Assembly (NCBI RefSeq): GCF_029945805.1
Contig: NZ_JAQSDH010000022.1
Coordinates: 1-64,000, forward strand
Reading direction: 5' to 3'
Length of the DNA stretch: 64,000 nucleotides
From: Flavobacterium sp.
GTDB lineage: Bacteria > Bacteroidota > Bacteroidia > Flavobacteriales > Flavobacteriaceae
A program made the position numbers and the translations under genes. The notes below the pieces were generated by a model, which was not told the origin of the DNA, did no database searches, and worked only from the letters and a program-made list of their open reading frames with translations. Positions 44,237 to 53,983 of this stretch are shown piece by piece. Position 1 is the first letter of the stretch. Each line of letters opens with the position of its first letter.

Positions 44237-45160
44237 TTAATCGAATTTTTTTTCTACAATTTCCATAAATCGTTCCAAATAATCTTCTTTGCCAACCCAG
44301 TAATTATAATCTGGGATAACCATTTCATTGATGAATGTTTTGGCCTCTTCGAACGTATCAAAAGTATTCAATTGAGAAATCACGCGATTAAAATCCTCGT
44401 TGCTGTCGTTGAACAGATGCTGTACAAAACCAATTCTGTCATTAAGTCCAATCGCAATGGATTTTGACATTGCATCGTTCATTGCTGCTGTTTTTGGAGC
44501 TTCAACTTTTGATTCCTCTTTTGGTTCTTCCTGAGTTCGAGTCGGCAGTTCTTCTTTTACTTCCGAAGAAAATAAGGAAACTTCATTTGGTTTCACAAAA
44601 ATCGGATCAACATAATTTTCACCTAAGAAATGCTCAAGTGCTATTTTTTTAGTTTCGTGCTTTTCTTCAATTGTTGGCTGAACAAGTTGAACTTCTTCCT
44701 CTTCTTCAACTTCCAATTCAAAAGCGGGAATGAAAGCAGGTTCCGCATCGGTAAGCGCTTCCTCCTCTTCCAAAACTTCTTCTACGAGTTCTTCTTTTAC
44801 TTCTGAAACAGTGGTTTCTTCTTCCTCAATTTCTAGTGCAGCTTCTACTTCTTCATCCGCCTCTGGTTCGGCTTTAACGGGAATTTCAGCTTCAACTTCC
44901 ACTACATATTTAGCATCCTCGTTAACTTCAGTTTTTTCAAGAACACTACTTTCATTGAATTGCTCTAATTTTTCTATCAAAACTTCTTCCGACACATCAG
45001 ACTTTACCGATTCGAAATTTTCGTGATAAAACTTTAGTACAGCCAACGTTTCGTATAATTTTTGTGTCTCTTTATACAACTGATCGATTTCCGACTTGTT
45101 TTTTAGCTTTAAAATTCGGTGCGCAATGCTGATTAATTCGGATTCTAATCTTTTTTTCAT
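44237..45160 (-). CDS. Glu-rich hypothetical protein
   Basis: This 307-residue protein has an N-terminal helical, coiled-coil-like part (about 1-55, KKRLESELISIAHRILKL), a long strongly acidic Glu/Val-rich middle (about 65-190), and a folded C-terminal segment (about 225-307, IGLNDRIGFVQHLFNDS...DYNYWVGKEDYLERFM). The start at 45160 is preferred to 45229 because residues from MKKRLESEL onward look like the natural start. I recognise no named family; the ordered ends around a low-complexity centre suggest a linker or scaffold role. Confidence 0.75.
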   Translation of the reverse strand: MKKRLESELISIAHRILKLKNKSEIDQLYKETQKLYETLAVLKFYHENFESVKSDVSEEVLIEKLEQFNESSVLEKTEVNEDAKYVVEVEAEIPVKAEPEADEEVEAALEIEEEETTVSEVKEELVEEVLEEEEALTDAEPAFIPAFELEVEEEEEVQLVQPTIEEKHETKKIALEHFLGENYVDPIFVKPNEVSLFSSEVKEELPTRTQEEPKEESKVEAPKTAAMNDAMSKSIAIGLNDRIGFVQHLFNDSNEDFNRVISQLNTFDTFEEAKTFINEMVIPDYNYWVGKEDYLERFMEIVEKKFD

Positions 45161-45257
45161 AAGTTTTGAAATTATAGGGAATACGCTCGTTTCTTTTAAT
45201 AAATACCTTCTACGGATATTATTTGCCAATCAAGAAGGAACCTTGTTAAAAATTTTC

Positions 45258-45265
45258 TACATTTG
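45258..45265 (+). promoter_or_regulatory. Candidate tdk -7 box
   Basis: TACATTTG fits TAnnTTTG, 91 bases before the chosen tdk ATG. No good -33 element is apparent. Confidence 0.4.
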
Positions 45266-45356
45266 AATCGACGTAAAAATAACAAATATTTAAGTCGGTT
45301 TGTTTTCGTTACAAAGTAATAAAAACTATTCATTTTTAGCGCTAGAAAAATACAAA

Positions 45357-45977
45357 ATGTTTCTCGAAAATACAGTAAATCACAAAGAACAATTTGGTTG
45401 GATCGAAGTCATCTGCGGCTCGATGTTTTCGGGTAAAACTGAAGAACTCATACGTAGATTGAAAAGAGCCCAATTTGCCAAACAAAAAGTCGAAATTTTC
45501 AAGCCCTCCGTTGACACACGTTATGACGAGGAAATGGTAGTTTCACACAACAAAAATGAAATTCGTTCCACTCCAGTTCCGGCTGCAGCCAACATCAGGA
45601 TTCTGGCTCAGGGTTGCGACGTTGTTGGAATTGACGAAGCTCAGTTTTTTGATGACGAGATTATTTCGGTTTGTAATGATTTAGCCAATTCTGGAATTCG
45701 AGTAATTGTGGCAGGTTTGGATATGGATTTTAAAGGAAATCCTTTCGGACCAATGCCCGCGTTAATGGCAACGGCAGAATATGTAACCAAAGTACACGCC
45801 GTTTGTACCCGAACCGGAAACTTAGCCAATTACAGTTTTAGGAAAAATGACAGTGACAAATTAGTCATGCTCGGCGAAACCGAAGAATACGAGCCATTAA
45901 GCCGCGCTGCTTATTATAATGCCATTCGACAAAATATGATTGTCAAAGATGCTGAGCATTTGTCCAAAAAAGAATAA
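45357..45977 (+). CDS. tdk: Thymidine kinase, TK1 type
   Basis: This 206-residue enzyme phosphorylates thymidine in the salvage pathway. It has the P-loop GSMFSGKT (about 21-28), DEAQFF (about 97-102) and the lasso region [14 protein letters not shown]. Of the four zinc-ligand positions of classical TK1 proteins only one Cys is left (HAVCTRTGN; the later CxxC is EPLSRAAY). The ATG at 45357 is chosen over an upstream non-ATG start at 45300. It is followed 11 bases later by murF-alr. Confidence 0.93.
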   Translation: MFLENTVNHKEQFGWIEVICGSMFSGKTEELIRRLKRAQFAKQKVEIFKPSVDTRYDEEMVVSHNKNEIRSTPVPAAANIRILAQGCDVVGIDEAQFFDDEIISVCNDLANSGIRVIVAGLDMDFKGNPFGPMPALMATAEYVTKVHAVCTRTGNLANYSFRKNDSDKLVMLGETEEYEPLSRAAYYNAIRQNMIVKDAEHLSKKE

Positions 45978-45988
45978 ATCCCCAAAAT

Positions 45989-48433
45989 TTGAAACTATCC
46001 ATCCAAAATATTATTCCCATCATAAAAGCCAAATGGTTTGGGAATGATGATACTGCTGTAATCGATTTTATTTCCATTGACAGTCGCTCACTTCAAAACG
46101 ATAGAAACACCTTGTTCTTTGCCATTTCCGGACCCAATCACGACGGCCATGTTTACATAGAAGAACTCATTAATAAAGGCGTTGCGCACTTTGTTGTCAA
46201 CCAAATTCCAAAAGGAATAGAAGATAAGGCAAACTTTTTAATTGTGGGCAATACACTTGAGGCTTTACAAAAATTAGCCACCTTTTACCGCAGTCAATTC
46301 GAATTTCCTGTGATCGGAATTACAGGAAGCAATGGAAAAACAATCATCAAAGAATGGCTGAACTTTTTGTTAAGTCCCGATTATAATATTATAAGAAGTC
46401 CAAAAAGTTATAATTCACAAGTTGGCGTACCGCTGTCGATTTTAGGCATCAACGAAAAACACAATCTTGGGATCTTTGAGGCCGGAATTTCCCTGCCACA
46501 TGAAATGGAAAAACTCCAGAAAATCATACAGCCCACCATTGGAATTTTATCCAATATTGGTTCGGCGCACGATGAAGGATTTGCAACCGTAGCCGAAAAA
46601 ATAAAGGAAAAACTAAAACTTTTTGTTTCGGTAAATGTGCTAATAATGAACAAAAACAAAACCATTTGCGCGTTTGTCAACCCAAAAACTAAGTTATTCT
46701 GCTGGTGTTCAGATGATAAAAGCGCTGATGTTTACATCACCAAAAAGAAAATCGGCGAAGTAACCGAATTACAAGTTACGTATAGAGAAGACACTTTTTT
46801 AGTTACAATTCCATTTTTGGATCAAGCTTCGGTAGAAAATGCAATTCATTGTATGATGTTACTGCTTTATTTTGGCTACAGCCATAAAATTATCCAGACC
46901 AGAATGGTACAATTATATCCTGTAGAAATGCGACTGAAAGTAAAAAACGGCATCAACAATTCAACCATTATTGACGACAGCTATAGTTCTGATTTCCAAT
47001 CGTTGAAAATCGCACTTGATTTCCTTGAAAACCAAAAACAACACAAAAAGAAAACCATAATTCTCTCTGATATTTTTCAAAGTGGTTTGAGTAACGAAGA
47101 CTTATATTCACAAGTTTCACAGTTGATTATTTCGAATAAAATTTCGCGTGTAATTGGAATAGGAGAAACGATTTCTCAGTTTAAAAATAAGTTCATAAAC
47201 AGTACAACTTTTAACAATGTATCTGGATTTACCCAAGCGTTTGATACTCTAAATTTTGAAAACGAAACGATTTTGATTAAAGGTGCGCGCAATTTTCATT
47301 TTGAAGAAATTGTGTCCCTCCTTGAAGAGAAAACGCACGAGACCGTACTTGAAATCAACCTCAATGCCATTAGCCACAACCTGAATTTTTATAAATCTAA
47401 GTTGAAACCAAAAACCAAGATGATGGTTATGGTCAAAGCTTTCGGCTATGGGAATGGCGGATTTGAAATCGCGAATTTACTCGAGCATCACAAAGTAGAT
47501 TATCTTGGTGTGGCTTTCGCCGACGAAGGAATTTCACTTAAAAACGCAGGGATTACAGTTCCCATTATGGTTTTAAATCCAGAAGCTACCAGTTTTGCTG
47601 CAATTATTCAATACCATTTAGAGCCTGAAATTTATTCGATAAAAGGATTGAAAGCATTTCTAAAAATTGCTGCACAAAAAAACTTGAAACGGTTCCCAAT
47701 TCATATCAAGATTGACACTGGAATGCATCGCTTAGGATTTGAGGAAGAAAATCTTGAAGACCTAATCCAAATTCTGAAAGGAAATGAAACCGTTCAGATA
47801 AAAAGTATTTTGTCACACATGGCAACAAGTGACGATTTAAAACATGATGATTTTTCAAAGTCACAGATTGCTCTGTTTGAAAAGTTATCATCCAAACTTC
47901 AAAATGAACTAAACGTAAAACCAATTCGCCATATTTTAAACACCTCTGGAATTACGAATTATGGAGATTCTCAATACGACATGGTTCGCTTAGGCATCGG
48001 TTTATATGGCATTTCTAACGACGCGGAAGAACAAAAAGAATTGGAGATTGTTGGCACTTTAAAATCAGTTATTTCTCAAATCAGAACCATCGATACTGGA
48101 GAAAGCGTTGGCTACGGAAGAAAATTTATCGCTGCTGAAACAACAAAAATTGCAACAATTCCAATTGGTTATGCTGATGGCATCAGCAGAGCTTGGGGAC
48201 ACGGTGTTGGCTATGTTACAATTAATAATAAACAAGCCAAAATTGTAGGCAGCGTTTGTATGGATATGCTAATGGTAAATGTTACTAATATTGAATGCAA
48301 AGAAGGAAGCACTGTAATCATTTTTGGCGAAAATCCAACGGTTAATTTCATGGCTAAACAACTCAATACCATTTCGTATGAAATTTTGACTAGTATTTCC
48401 CAGCGTGTGAAAAGAGTGTTTTTCAGAGAATAA
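45989..48433 (+). CDS. Bifunctional MurF ligase / alanine racemase
   Basis: This 814-residue fusion has a MurF-like half (about 1-445) with ATP-binding GITGSNGKT (about 109-117), which would add D-Ala-D-Ala to the UDP-MurNAc-tripeptide. The alanine racemase half (about 450-814) has the PLP lysine in VMVKAFGYGNGG (near 482) and catalytic Tyr in SVGYGRKF (near 707). The two steps are consecutive in D-Ala-D-Ala use. The start codon appears to be TTG at 45989: no in-frame ATG exists upstream and the next Met is far downstream. Fusions of this kind are known in Bacteroidota. Confidence 0.93.
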   Translation: MKLSIQNIIPIIKAKWFGNDDTAVIDFISIDSRSLQNDRNTLFFAISGPNHDGHVYIEELINKGVAHFVVNQIPKGIEDKANFLIVGNTLEALQKLATFYRSQFEFPVIGITGSNGKTIIKEWLNFLLSPDYNIIRSPKSYNSQVGVPLSILGINEKHNLGIFEAGISLPHEMEKLQKIIQPTIGILSNIGSAHDEGFATVAEKIKEKLKLFVSVNVLIMNKNKTICAFVNPKTKLFCWCSDDKSADVYITKKKIGEVTELQVTYREDTFLVTIPFLDQASVENAIHCMMLLLYFGYSHKIIQTRMVQLYPVEMRLKVKNGINNSTIIDDSYSSDFQSLKIALDFLENQKQHKKKTIILSDIFQSGLSNEDLYSQVSQLIISNKISRVIGIGETISQFKNKFINSTTFNNVSGFTQAFDTLNFENETILIKGARNFHFEEIVSLLEEKTHETVLEINLNAISHNLNFYKSKLKPKTKMMVMVKAFGYGNGGFEIANLLEHHKVDYLGVAFADEGISLKNAGITVPIMVLNPEATSFAAIIQYHLEPEIYSIKGLKAFLKIAAQKNLKRFPIHIKIDTGMHRLGFEEENLEDLIQILKGNETVQIKSILSHMATSDDLKHDDFSKSQIALFEKLSSKLQNELNVKPIRHILNTSGITNYGDSQYDMVRLGIGLYGISNDAEEQKELEIVGTLKSVISQIRTIDTGESVGYGRKFIAAETTKIATIPIGYADGISRAWGHGVGYVTINNKQAKIVGSVCMDMLMVNVTNIECKEGSTVIIFGENPTVNFMAKQLNTISYEILTSISQRVKRVFFRE

Positions 48434-48504
48434 ATCAAAATTTTTTTAAAATGTTAAAATTTTTGTTAATTTAGTTATCTAGTAACCAATAAAACAAAAC
48501 AATT

Positions 48505-48921
48505 ATGGGATTTTTTGCAGATTTTAAAGCGTCTTTAATGAAAGGCGATGTATTAAGTTTGGCAACAGCGGTAGTAATCGGTGGCGCTTTCGGGAAAATT
48601 GTCGGTTCGGCAGTTGACGATTTAATTATGCCTTTAGTAGGACTCATAACTGGTGGTATCGATTTTACCACAAAGTTTATTGCATTAAATGGACAAGCCT
48701 ACGAAAATTTAGATGCTGCAAAAAAAGCGGGCGCTTCTGTCATGACGTACGGAAATTTTGTTCAAGCAGTAATCAACTTTATTATTATCGCGTTTTTCAT
48801 TTTCGTTGTCTTAAGAGCTGCTGAAAAAGCTAAAAAGAAAGAAGAGGCTGCACCTGCTGCTCCAGCTGGACCTACACAAGAAGAATTACTTATTCAAATT
48901 AGAGATTTGTTGAAAAAATAA
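48505..48921 (+). CDS. mscL: Large-conductance mechanosensitive channel
   Basis: This 138-residue inner-membrane channel opens under membrane tension to release osmolytes. It has the N-terminal helix and TM1 signature [21 protein letters not shown] (position about 13-33), the [14 protein letters not shown] loop, TM2 (about 88-108), and an Ala/Pro-rich linker before a C-terminal helix. Length agrees with the family (about 136). Confidence 0.96.
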   Translation: MGFFADFKASLMKGDVLSLATAVVIGGAFGKIVGSAVDDLIMPLVGLITGGIDFTTKFIALNGQAYENLDAAKKAGASVMTYGNFVQAVINFIIIAFFIFVVLRAAEKAKKKEEAAPAAPAGPTQEELLIQIRDLLKK

Positions 48922-48969
48922 TACCGCCACACTATATAGTCTAATTTATGCTGAACTCGTTTCAGTACT

Positions 48970-48999
48970 AAACCGTTCCTCAATTGGGACGGTTTTTCT
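48970..48999 (+). terminator. Rho-independent terminator after mscL
   Basis: AAACCGTTCC (48970-48979) pairs with GGGACGGTTT (48986-48995), with one G-U pair, and is followed by a T-run. Confidence 0.82.
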
Positions 49000-49041
49000 T
49001 TTTTAATAGCAGATCATTTGTCTTTCTTAATACTATATCCT

Positions 49042-49084
49042 CCCGCTATCCGCGCTACATGGTAGCCAGCTCCTATCGGGGCTA
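49042..49084 (+). repeat. Dispersed intergenic repeat, copy C
   Basis: CCCGCTATCCGCGCTACA...TATCGGGGCTA is nearly identical in sequence and length to 3567-3609 and related to 12555-12643. It lies downstream of mscL in the 273-base mscL-asd spacer and keeps the GCTAC/GTAGC hairpin. Confidence 0.72.
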
Positions 49085-49151
49085 ACGAGAACTATAGCTG
49101 CGTTTTTTGGTCTTTCTCCTTTCTTCTATGCTCTTTTTTCTTTTTTCTATT

Positions 49152-49159
49152 TACTTTTG
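49152..49159 (+). promoter_or_regulatory. Candidate asd -7 box
   Basis: TACTTTTG fits TAnnTTTG, 35 bases before the asd ATG. The T-rich upstream offers no distinct -33 TTTG. Confidence 0.42.
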
Positions 49160-49194
49160 TATTTCAAAAATTATAAATTGATAAAGATAAAAAT

Positions 49195-50184
49195 ATGAAA
49201 GTTGCTGTAGTTGGCGCAACCGGAATGGTTGGAGAAGTAATGCTTAAAGTCTTAGCGGAAAGAAATTTTCCGGTAACAGAACTAATTCCAGTTGCTTCAG
49301 AAAAATCGGTTGGTAAAGAAATTGAATTCAAAGGAAAAAAATATAAAGTGGTTGGTTTACAAACAGCAGTTGACATGAAAGCCGATATTGCTTTATTCTC
49401 AGCTGGTGGCGAAACTTCTTCAGAATGGGCTCCAAAATTTGCTGAAGCTGGTACAACAGTTATCGATAATTCATCAGCTTGGAGAATGGATCCTTCTAAA
49501 AAATTGATCGTTCCAGAAATCAATGCGGCTGAATTAACGAAAGAAGATAAAATTATAGCAAATCCAAATTGTTCGACTATACAATTGGTCATGGTTTTGG
49601 CGCCTTTGCACAAAAAATACAACATCAAGCGCGTGATTGTTTCTACCTACCAATCCATTACAGGAACGGGCGTAAAAGCAGTGCAGCAATTAGAAAATGA
49701 ATACGCTGGAATCAAAGGTGAAATGGCCTATAAATACCAAATCCATCGCAATGCCATTCCACAATGTGATAGTTTTGAAGAGAATGGCTACACTAAAGAA
49801 GAAATGAAATTGGTTCGCGAAACGCAAAAAATTATCGGAGATAAATCTATCGCGGTTACGGCGACAGCAATAAGAATCCCAGTAGTTGGTGGTCATAGTG
49901 AAGCCGTGAATGTAGAATTTTCGAATGATTTTGACGTGAATGAGGTTCGTAAAATATTACACCACACCGATGGAGTTACAGTTCAAGATAACAACGACAC
50001 CTATACGTACCCAATGCCTTTGTACGCCGAAGGGAAAGACGATGTTTTTGTTGGAAGAATACGCCGTGACGAAAGCCAACCCAATTCCATCAATATGTGG
50101 ATCGTTGCTGACAATTTAAGAAAAGGAGCGGCTACAAACACTATACAAATCGCTGAATATTTGGTTGCTAATAGCCTAGTATAA
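49195..50184 (+). CDS. asd: Aspartate-semialdehyde dehydrogenase
   Basis: This 329-residue enzyme reduces aspartyl phosphate to the semialdehyde for lysine/diaminopimelate, threonine and methionine synthesis. It has the NADP-binding VAVVGATGMVGEVML (about 3-17), catalytic Cys126 in NPNCSTIQ, and the C-terminal GGHSEAVNVEF segment with the catalytic histidine. It is a single gene with its own terminator. Confidence 0.96.
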   Translation: MKVAVVGATGMVGEVMLKVLAERNFPVTELIPVASEKSVGKEIEFKGKKYKVVGLQTAVDMKADIALFSAGGETSSEWAPKFAEAGTTVIDNSSAWRMDPSKKLIVPEINAAELTKEDKIIANPNCSTIQLVMVLAPLHKKYNIKRVIVSTYQSITGTGVKAVQQLENEYAGIKGEMAYKYQIHRNAIPQCDSFEENGYTKEEMKLVRETQKIIGDKSIAVTATAIRIPVVGGHSEAVNVEFSNDFDVNEVRKILHHTDGVTVQDNNDTYTYPMPLYAEGKDDVFVGRIRRDESQPNSINMWIVADNLRKGAATNTIQIAEYLVANSLV

Positions 50185-50246
50185 TCGATCTCATTTCACT
50201 GTATAAAATAGTATGCTCGAACTGAGCCGTTAATCCTAATAAACGA

Positions 50247-50298
50247 AAATCGTTTGGTTTTACAAATCATAAAATTTGTTAAAATCAAACGGTTTTTA
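50247..50298 (+). terminator. Stem-loop terminator after asd
   Basis: CGTTTG (50251-50256) and CAAACG (50286-50291) bound an imperfect long stem (inner ACAAAT/ATTTGT), followed by a T-run. The right part, AAAATCAAACGGTTTT, is repeated at about 17-32, near the left window edge. Confidence 0.72.
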
Positions 50299-50310
50299 TT
50301 TTCACCTACT

Positions 50311-50318
50311 TACATTTG
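50311..50318 (+). promoter_or_regulatory. -7 box for the His-rich protein and receptor unit
   Basis: TACATTTG fits TAnnTTTG and ends only 6 bases before the ATG at 50325, so the transcript would be leaderless or nearly so. Confidence 0.45.
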
Positions 50319-50324
50319 CAATCA

Positions 50325-50678
50325 ATGAAAAAAAGGTTTCGAATAGTAAACTCGATAATGGGATTGGTGGTATTGTTAGCAATACTATTTCAGTCGTTCG
50401 ATGCTATGAGCCATTTGAAAGAAAAATTTTCAAAAGAGCATTGCCAACACGAATACAATCATTCCAAAACAGAACTTCATCATGGTCATCACGTTTTAGA
50501 TCATTGTTTTGTTTGTGAATTTGCCTTTAGCAGTTTTATATCGCCTTTAAAAACAACTTTTGCCACTCAAAAAGTTCAGGTTGAAAGCAAATATTCCCTT
50601 TATTATTCAAAAGAAATAACTCAATTTTTCCGAGGAAGTCTTTTTGCCCTTCGGGCGCCCCCGAGTTTTATTGCATAA
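50325..50678 (+). CDS. Small His-rich membrane-anchored or exported protein
   Basis: This 117-residue protein has one N-terminal hydrophobic segment (about 6-26) that may be a signal anchor. A His/Cys-rich stretch follows (about 38-68) containing HCQHEYNH, HHGHH and HCFVCEF, which could bind metal ions. No named family is recognised. It lies 74 bases before a TonB-dependent receptor and probably shares its promoter; metal sensing or handling is inferred from composition and context only. Confidence 0.68.
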   Translation: MKKRFRIVNSIMGLVVLLAILFQSFDAMSHLKEKFSKEHCQHEYNHSKTELHHGHHVLDHCFVCEFAFSSFISPLKTTFATQKVQVESKYSLYYSKEITQFFRGSLFALRAPPSFIA

Positions 50679-50752
50679 ATAGTCCCGAAACTTCGGGTTT
50701 TCTGACTGAAATCACTTCGGTCAAATTATTCATTTATCAATAAAACATTTTT

Positions 50753-52960
50753 ATGAAATTTATATATATTGCCCTATTCATGGGGTTATCATTCGTCGCG
50801 TCTGCGCAAAATAAAGTTAAAGGAATCATTTCCGATAAAGACAATAGACCATTAGCAGGCATAAACATTTCAATGCCTGAAGTCCATAAAGAAGCTATTT
50901 CTGACGCTCAAGGAACTTACGAATTCAGCAATTTGCCAAATGGGACTTTCAAAATTATTTTTTCTTCTATTGGGTACACCACAAAAATAATTTCACTGCC
51001 AATTTCAGAAAAAGAAATCATCCAAAACATAACTTTAGAAGACAATATTGTCCACATGGATGAAGTAATTGTTTCTACGGCTTTCAACAAAATACAATCC
51101 CAGAACGTAATGAAAGTCGAGCACGAAAGCATAAAATCATTACAACAAAAGGGAAGAGCGACTTTAATTGAAGGATTGGCAACGATTCCAGGAGTTTCAC
51201 AGGTTTCGACCGGAACTTCTATCGGGAAACCCGTTATTCGTGGGTTGAGCGGCAATCGCGTTTTAGTTTACACTCAAGGTGTGCGATTGGAAAATCAACA
51301 ATTTGGAGAAGAACACGGTTTGGGATTAAACGATGCTGGTGTAGAAAGTGTAGAAGTCATTAAAGGCCCAGCTTCATTACTTTATGGTTCGGATGCTTTA
51401 GGCGGCGTCTTATATTTCAACCCTGAGAAATTTGCTAATCCTCAAGAGTTCAAAGCCGATTTTAGCCAACGAATATTTTCAAATACATTGGGAAGCAATA
51501 GTACTTTAGGATTAAAAACGTCTACTGAGCATTGGAAATTCTTAGCGCGCGGAAGTTTCAATACGCATGCGGATTATCAAATTCCAAATGGTGACAGAGT
51601 AACTAATACACGTTATAACGAAAGTGATTTCAAAACCGGAATTGGTTACAGTAATTCGAAGTTTTCAAGCATACTTCGGTACAACTTTAACAAGTTAGAT
51701 TTAGGAATTCCAGAAGATGGATTTGGTGAACAAACTACCAACCATTCCACTATTTACCCAAAACAAGCGGTTGACAATCACATTTTAAGTCTGCATAATA
51801 ACTTCTACTTCAAGAACTCAAAATTGGATGCTGATTTGGGTTATATTTATAATGATCGGAGCGAATTTGAAGATAGCAATGTGGCTTCATTACACATGAA
51901 ATTGAGCACACTGAATTATGATTTGAAATACTATCTTCCAAAATTTGGTAAAGTAGAAACCATTATCGGAATTCAGGGAATGCATCAAACCAATACCAAT
52001 TCGGGTGAGGAATTATTGATTCCAGATGCCACAACAACTGATTTTGGAATTTTCGGAACTGCTAATTATGAATTTGGAAAGAATGTTCTTCAAGCGGGCC
52101 TTCGTTATGATAACCGAAAAATAAGTAGTGAAACCAATGGACTTTTTGGCAATGAAGGCTATTTCGAAGGCATTAATAAAAGCTTTGATAGTTTCAATGC
52201 TTCATTGGGATACAAAACAAACTTGGCTACTGATCTAACACTTCGTCTCAATATTGCTTCCGGTTTCCGTGCTCCAAATTTGGCGGAATTGACTTCAAAT
52301 GGAGTTCACGAAGGAAGCAATCGTTATGAAATTGGAAATGCTAATTTGGAAAACGAACAGAATCTTCAAACTGATTTGAATTTGGAGTATAAATCTTCTC
52401 ACTTTGAATTATTTGCAAATGGATTTTACAATCACATCAATAATTACATCTTTATTTCACCGAATGGGAACGTAATTGATGGCAATAATGTATACGATTA
52501 TGTTCAGGCGAATGCCAAATTATACGGAGGTGAAGCTGGAATTCACTTTCACCCGCATCCGTTAGATTGGTTACACTTTACCAGTAGTTTTGAAACTGTT
52601 ATTGGTCAAAATGACAACGGAAGTAATCTTCCTTTGATTCCGGCGAACAAATGGAACAACACTATAAAAGGTGAATTTAATATTAAAAACTGGTTTAAAG
52701 AAGGATTCGCCACTTTGAATATTGAAAGTACTTTTGCACAAAACAACAACAGTGAATTTGAAACCAGAACCAACGATTACACCCTAATAAATATGGGATT
52801 AGGTGGAAAAGTAATCATTGGCAAAACGATTTTTAATCTGAATTTGAATGCCAATAATCTATTCGACAAAACGTATGTCTCGCATCTTTCCCGATTAAAA
52901 TCGGATGGAATTCCGAATATTGGACGAAACATTGTACTTGGAGTTAATTTTATGATTTAA
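50753..52960 (+). CDS. TonB-dependent outer-membrane receptor
   Basis: This 735-residue receptor has a signal peptide (about 1-18, ending ASAQ), a carboxypeptidase-regulatory-like domain (about 20-100), a plug domain (about 115-225; VEVIKGPASLLYGSDALGG) and a 22-strand-type barrel ending in VLGVNFMI. HSTIYPKQ and HPHPLDWLHF add histidines in loops. It would import a substrate using proton motive force through TonB. The His-rich neighbour suggests a metal or metal complex, possibly zinc, but the substrate is unproven. Confidence 0.87.
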   Translation: MKFIYIALFMGLSFVASAQNKVKGIISDKDNRPLAGINISMPEVHKEAISDAQGTYEFSNLPNGTFKIIFSSIGYTTKIISLPISEKEIIQNITLEDNIVHMDEVIVSTAFNKIQSQNVMKVEHESIKSLQQKGRATLIEGLATIPGVSQVSTGTSIGKPVIRGLSGNRVLVYTQGVRLENQQFGEEHGLGLNDAGVESVEVIKGPASLLYGSDALGGVLYFNPEKFANPQEFKADFSQRIFSNTLGSNSTLGLKTSTEHWKFLARGSFNTHADYQIPNGDRVTNTRYNESDFKTGIGYSNSKFSSILRYNFNKLDLGIPEDGFGEQTTNHSTIYPKQAVDNHILSLHNNFYFKNSKLDADLGYIYNDRSEFEDSNVASLHMKLSTLNYDLKYYLPKFGKVETIIGIQGMHQTNTNSGEELLIPDATTTDFGIFGTANYEFGKNVLQAGLRYDNRKISSETNGLFGNEGYFEGINKSFDSFNASLGYKTNLATDLTLRLNIASGFRAPNLAELTSNGVHEGSNRYEIGNANLENEQNLQTDLNLEYKSSHFELFANGFYNHINNYIFISPNGNVIDGNNVYDYVQANAKLYGGEAGIHFHPHPLDWLHFTSSFETVIGQNDNGSNLPLIPANKWNNTIKGEFNIKNWFKEGFATLNIESTFAQNNNSEFETRTNDYTLINMGLGGKVIIGKTIFNLNLNANNLFDKTYVSHLSRLKSDGIPNIGRNIVLGVNFMI

Positions 52961-52963
52961 AAC

Positions 52964-52993
52964 AAAGCGTCCCGATTTTAATCGGGACGCTTT
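52964..52993. terminator. Bidirectional terminator
   Basis: A perfect 14-bp stem AAAGCGTCCCGATT/AATCGGGACGCTTT has a 2-base loop. T-tracts lie on both sides, between the convergent receptor and AIM24 genes. Confidence 0.93.
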
Positions 52994-53001
52994 TCTTTTT
53001 G

Positions 53002-53802
53002 TTAAAATTTATTGTCGCCATCAAGCATTCGGCCTAAACCTCCGAGTAAACTTCCTTCATCTCTGCTGTTTCCTCCATTTTTTGGTGCCGAAGCTATAAT
53101 TCGATCAGCCAATCTGCTGAACGGAAGCGACTGTACATAAACAGTTCCTGGTCCGCGAAGAGTGGCATAAAACAAGCCTTCACCACCAAAAACTGAATTC
53201 TTAATTCCACCTATAAATTCGATATCATAATCAACATCTTTTGTAAAACCCACAATACAGCCGGTATCAACTTTCAAAATTTCACCTGAAGCCAATTCTC
53301 TTTTTGCTAACGTTCCTCCAGAATGAACGAATGCCATTCCGTCGCCTTCTAATTTTTGCATGATGAAACCTTCTCCACCAAAAAGTCCACGTCCTAATTT
53401 CTTCGAAAACTCTATTCCAACAGAAACCCCTTTGGCAGCGCAAAGAAATGCATCTTTTTGGCAAATGAATTTTCCTTGAAATTGTTTCAAATCTAATGGT
53501 ACAATTTTTCCCGGATAAGGCGAGGCGAAACATACTTTACTTTTTATAGAATTTTGATTGATGTAAGCCGTCATGAACAAACTTTCACCTGTTAGAACTC
53601 TTTTCCCTGCCGAAAGCAGTTTGTCAAAAAGCCCCGTTTGCTGTTGCGAACCATCGCCAAAAATAGTTTCCATTTGAATTCCGTTATCCATCATCATAAA
53701 ACTTCCTGCTTCTGCAACAACAATTTCCTGCGGATCCAATTCTATCTCTACATATTGCATTTCTTCACCATAAATATGGTACTCTATTTCGTGTGCTTGC
53801 AT
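53002..53802 (-). CDS. TIGR00266/AIM24 family protein
   Basis: This 266-residue protein has the two-fold beta-prism pattern of the AIM24 family, with repeated glycine-rich turns such as [19 protein letters not shown] (about 218-236) and [15 protein letters not shown]. The family includes a yeast mitochondrial membrane-organising protein; the bacterial function is unknown. The C-terminus is Gly/Asn-rich. Single gene. Confidence 0.9.
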   Translation of the reverse strand: MQAHEIEYHIYGEEMQYVEIELDPQEIVVAEAGSFMMMDNGIQMETIFGDGSQQQTGLFDKLLSAGKRVLTGESLFMTAYINQNSIKSKVCFASPYPGKIVPLDLKQFQGKFICQKDAFLCAAKGVSVGIEFSKKLGRGLFGGEGFIMQKLEGDGMAFVHSGGTLAKRELASGEILKVDTGCIVGFTKDVDYDIEFIGGIKNSVFGGEGLFYATLRGPGTVYVQSLPFSRLADRIIASAPKNGGNSRDEGSLLGGLGRMLDGDNKF

Positions 53803-53983
53803 GGTCTTTAATTTTTAAATTTAGCTATTTGTAAAATTATTTTGAAAATGTTACAAATACAATTTAAATTCTATTTAATTTACTAATAGCAAAAAAGTGT
53901 TAATAATTTGATTATATGTAGCGTGTTTTGTTAAATTTTTAATACTATTTTTACCTTATTACTAATCCAAACACCTACTTTTT

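Noticed and set aside
44730..45026. A Ser-rich 98-residue plus-strand frame
   Set aside because: It is the complement of the Glu-rich low-complexity region (GAA/GAG read as TTC/CTC) of the gene at 44237-45160.
50276..50518. An 80-residue plus-strand frame before the TonB receptor
   Set aside because: It overlaps the His-rich gene in another frame and begins inside the asd terminator; the other frame has the better start and composition.
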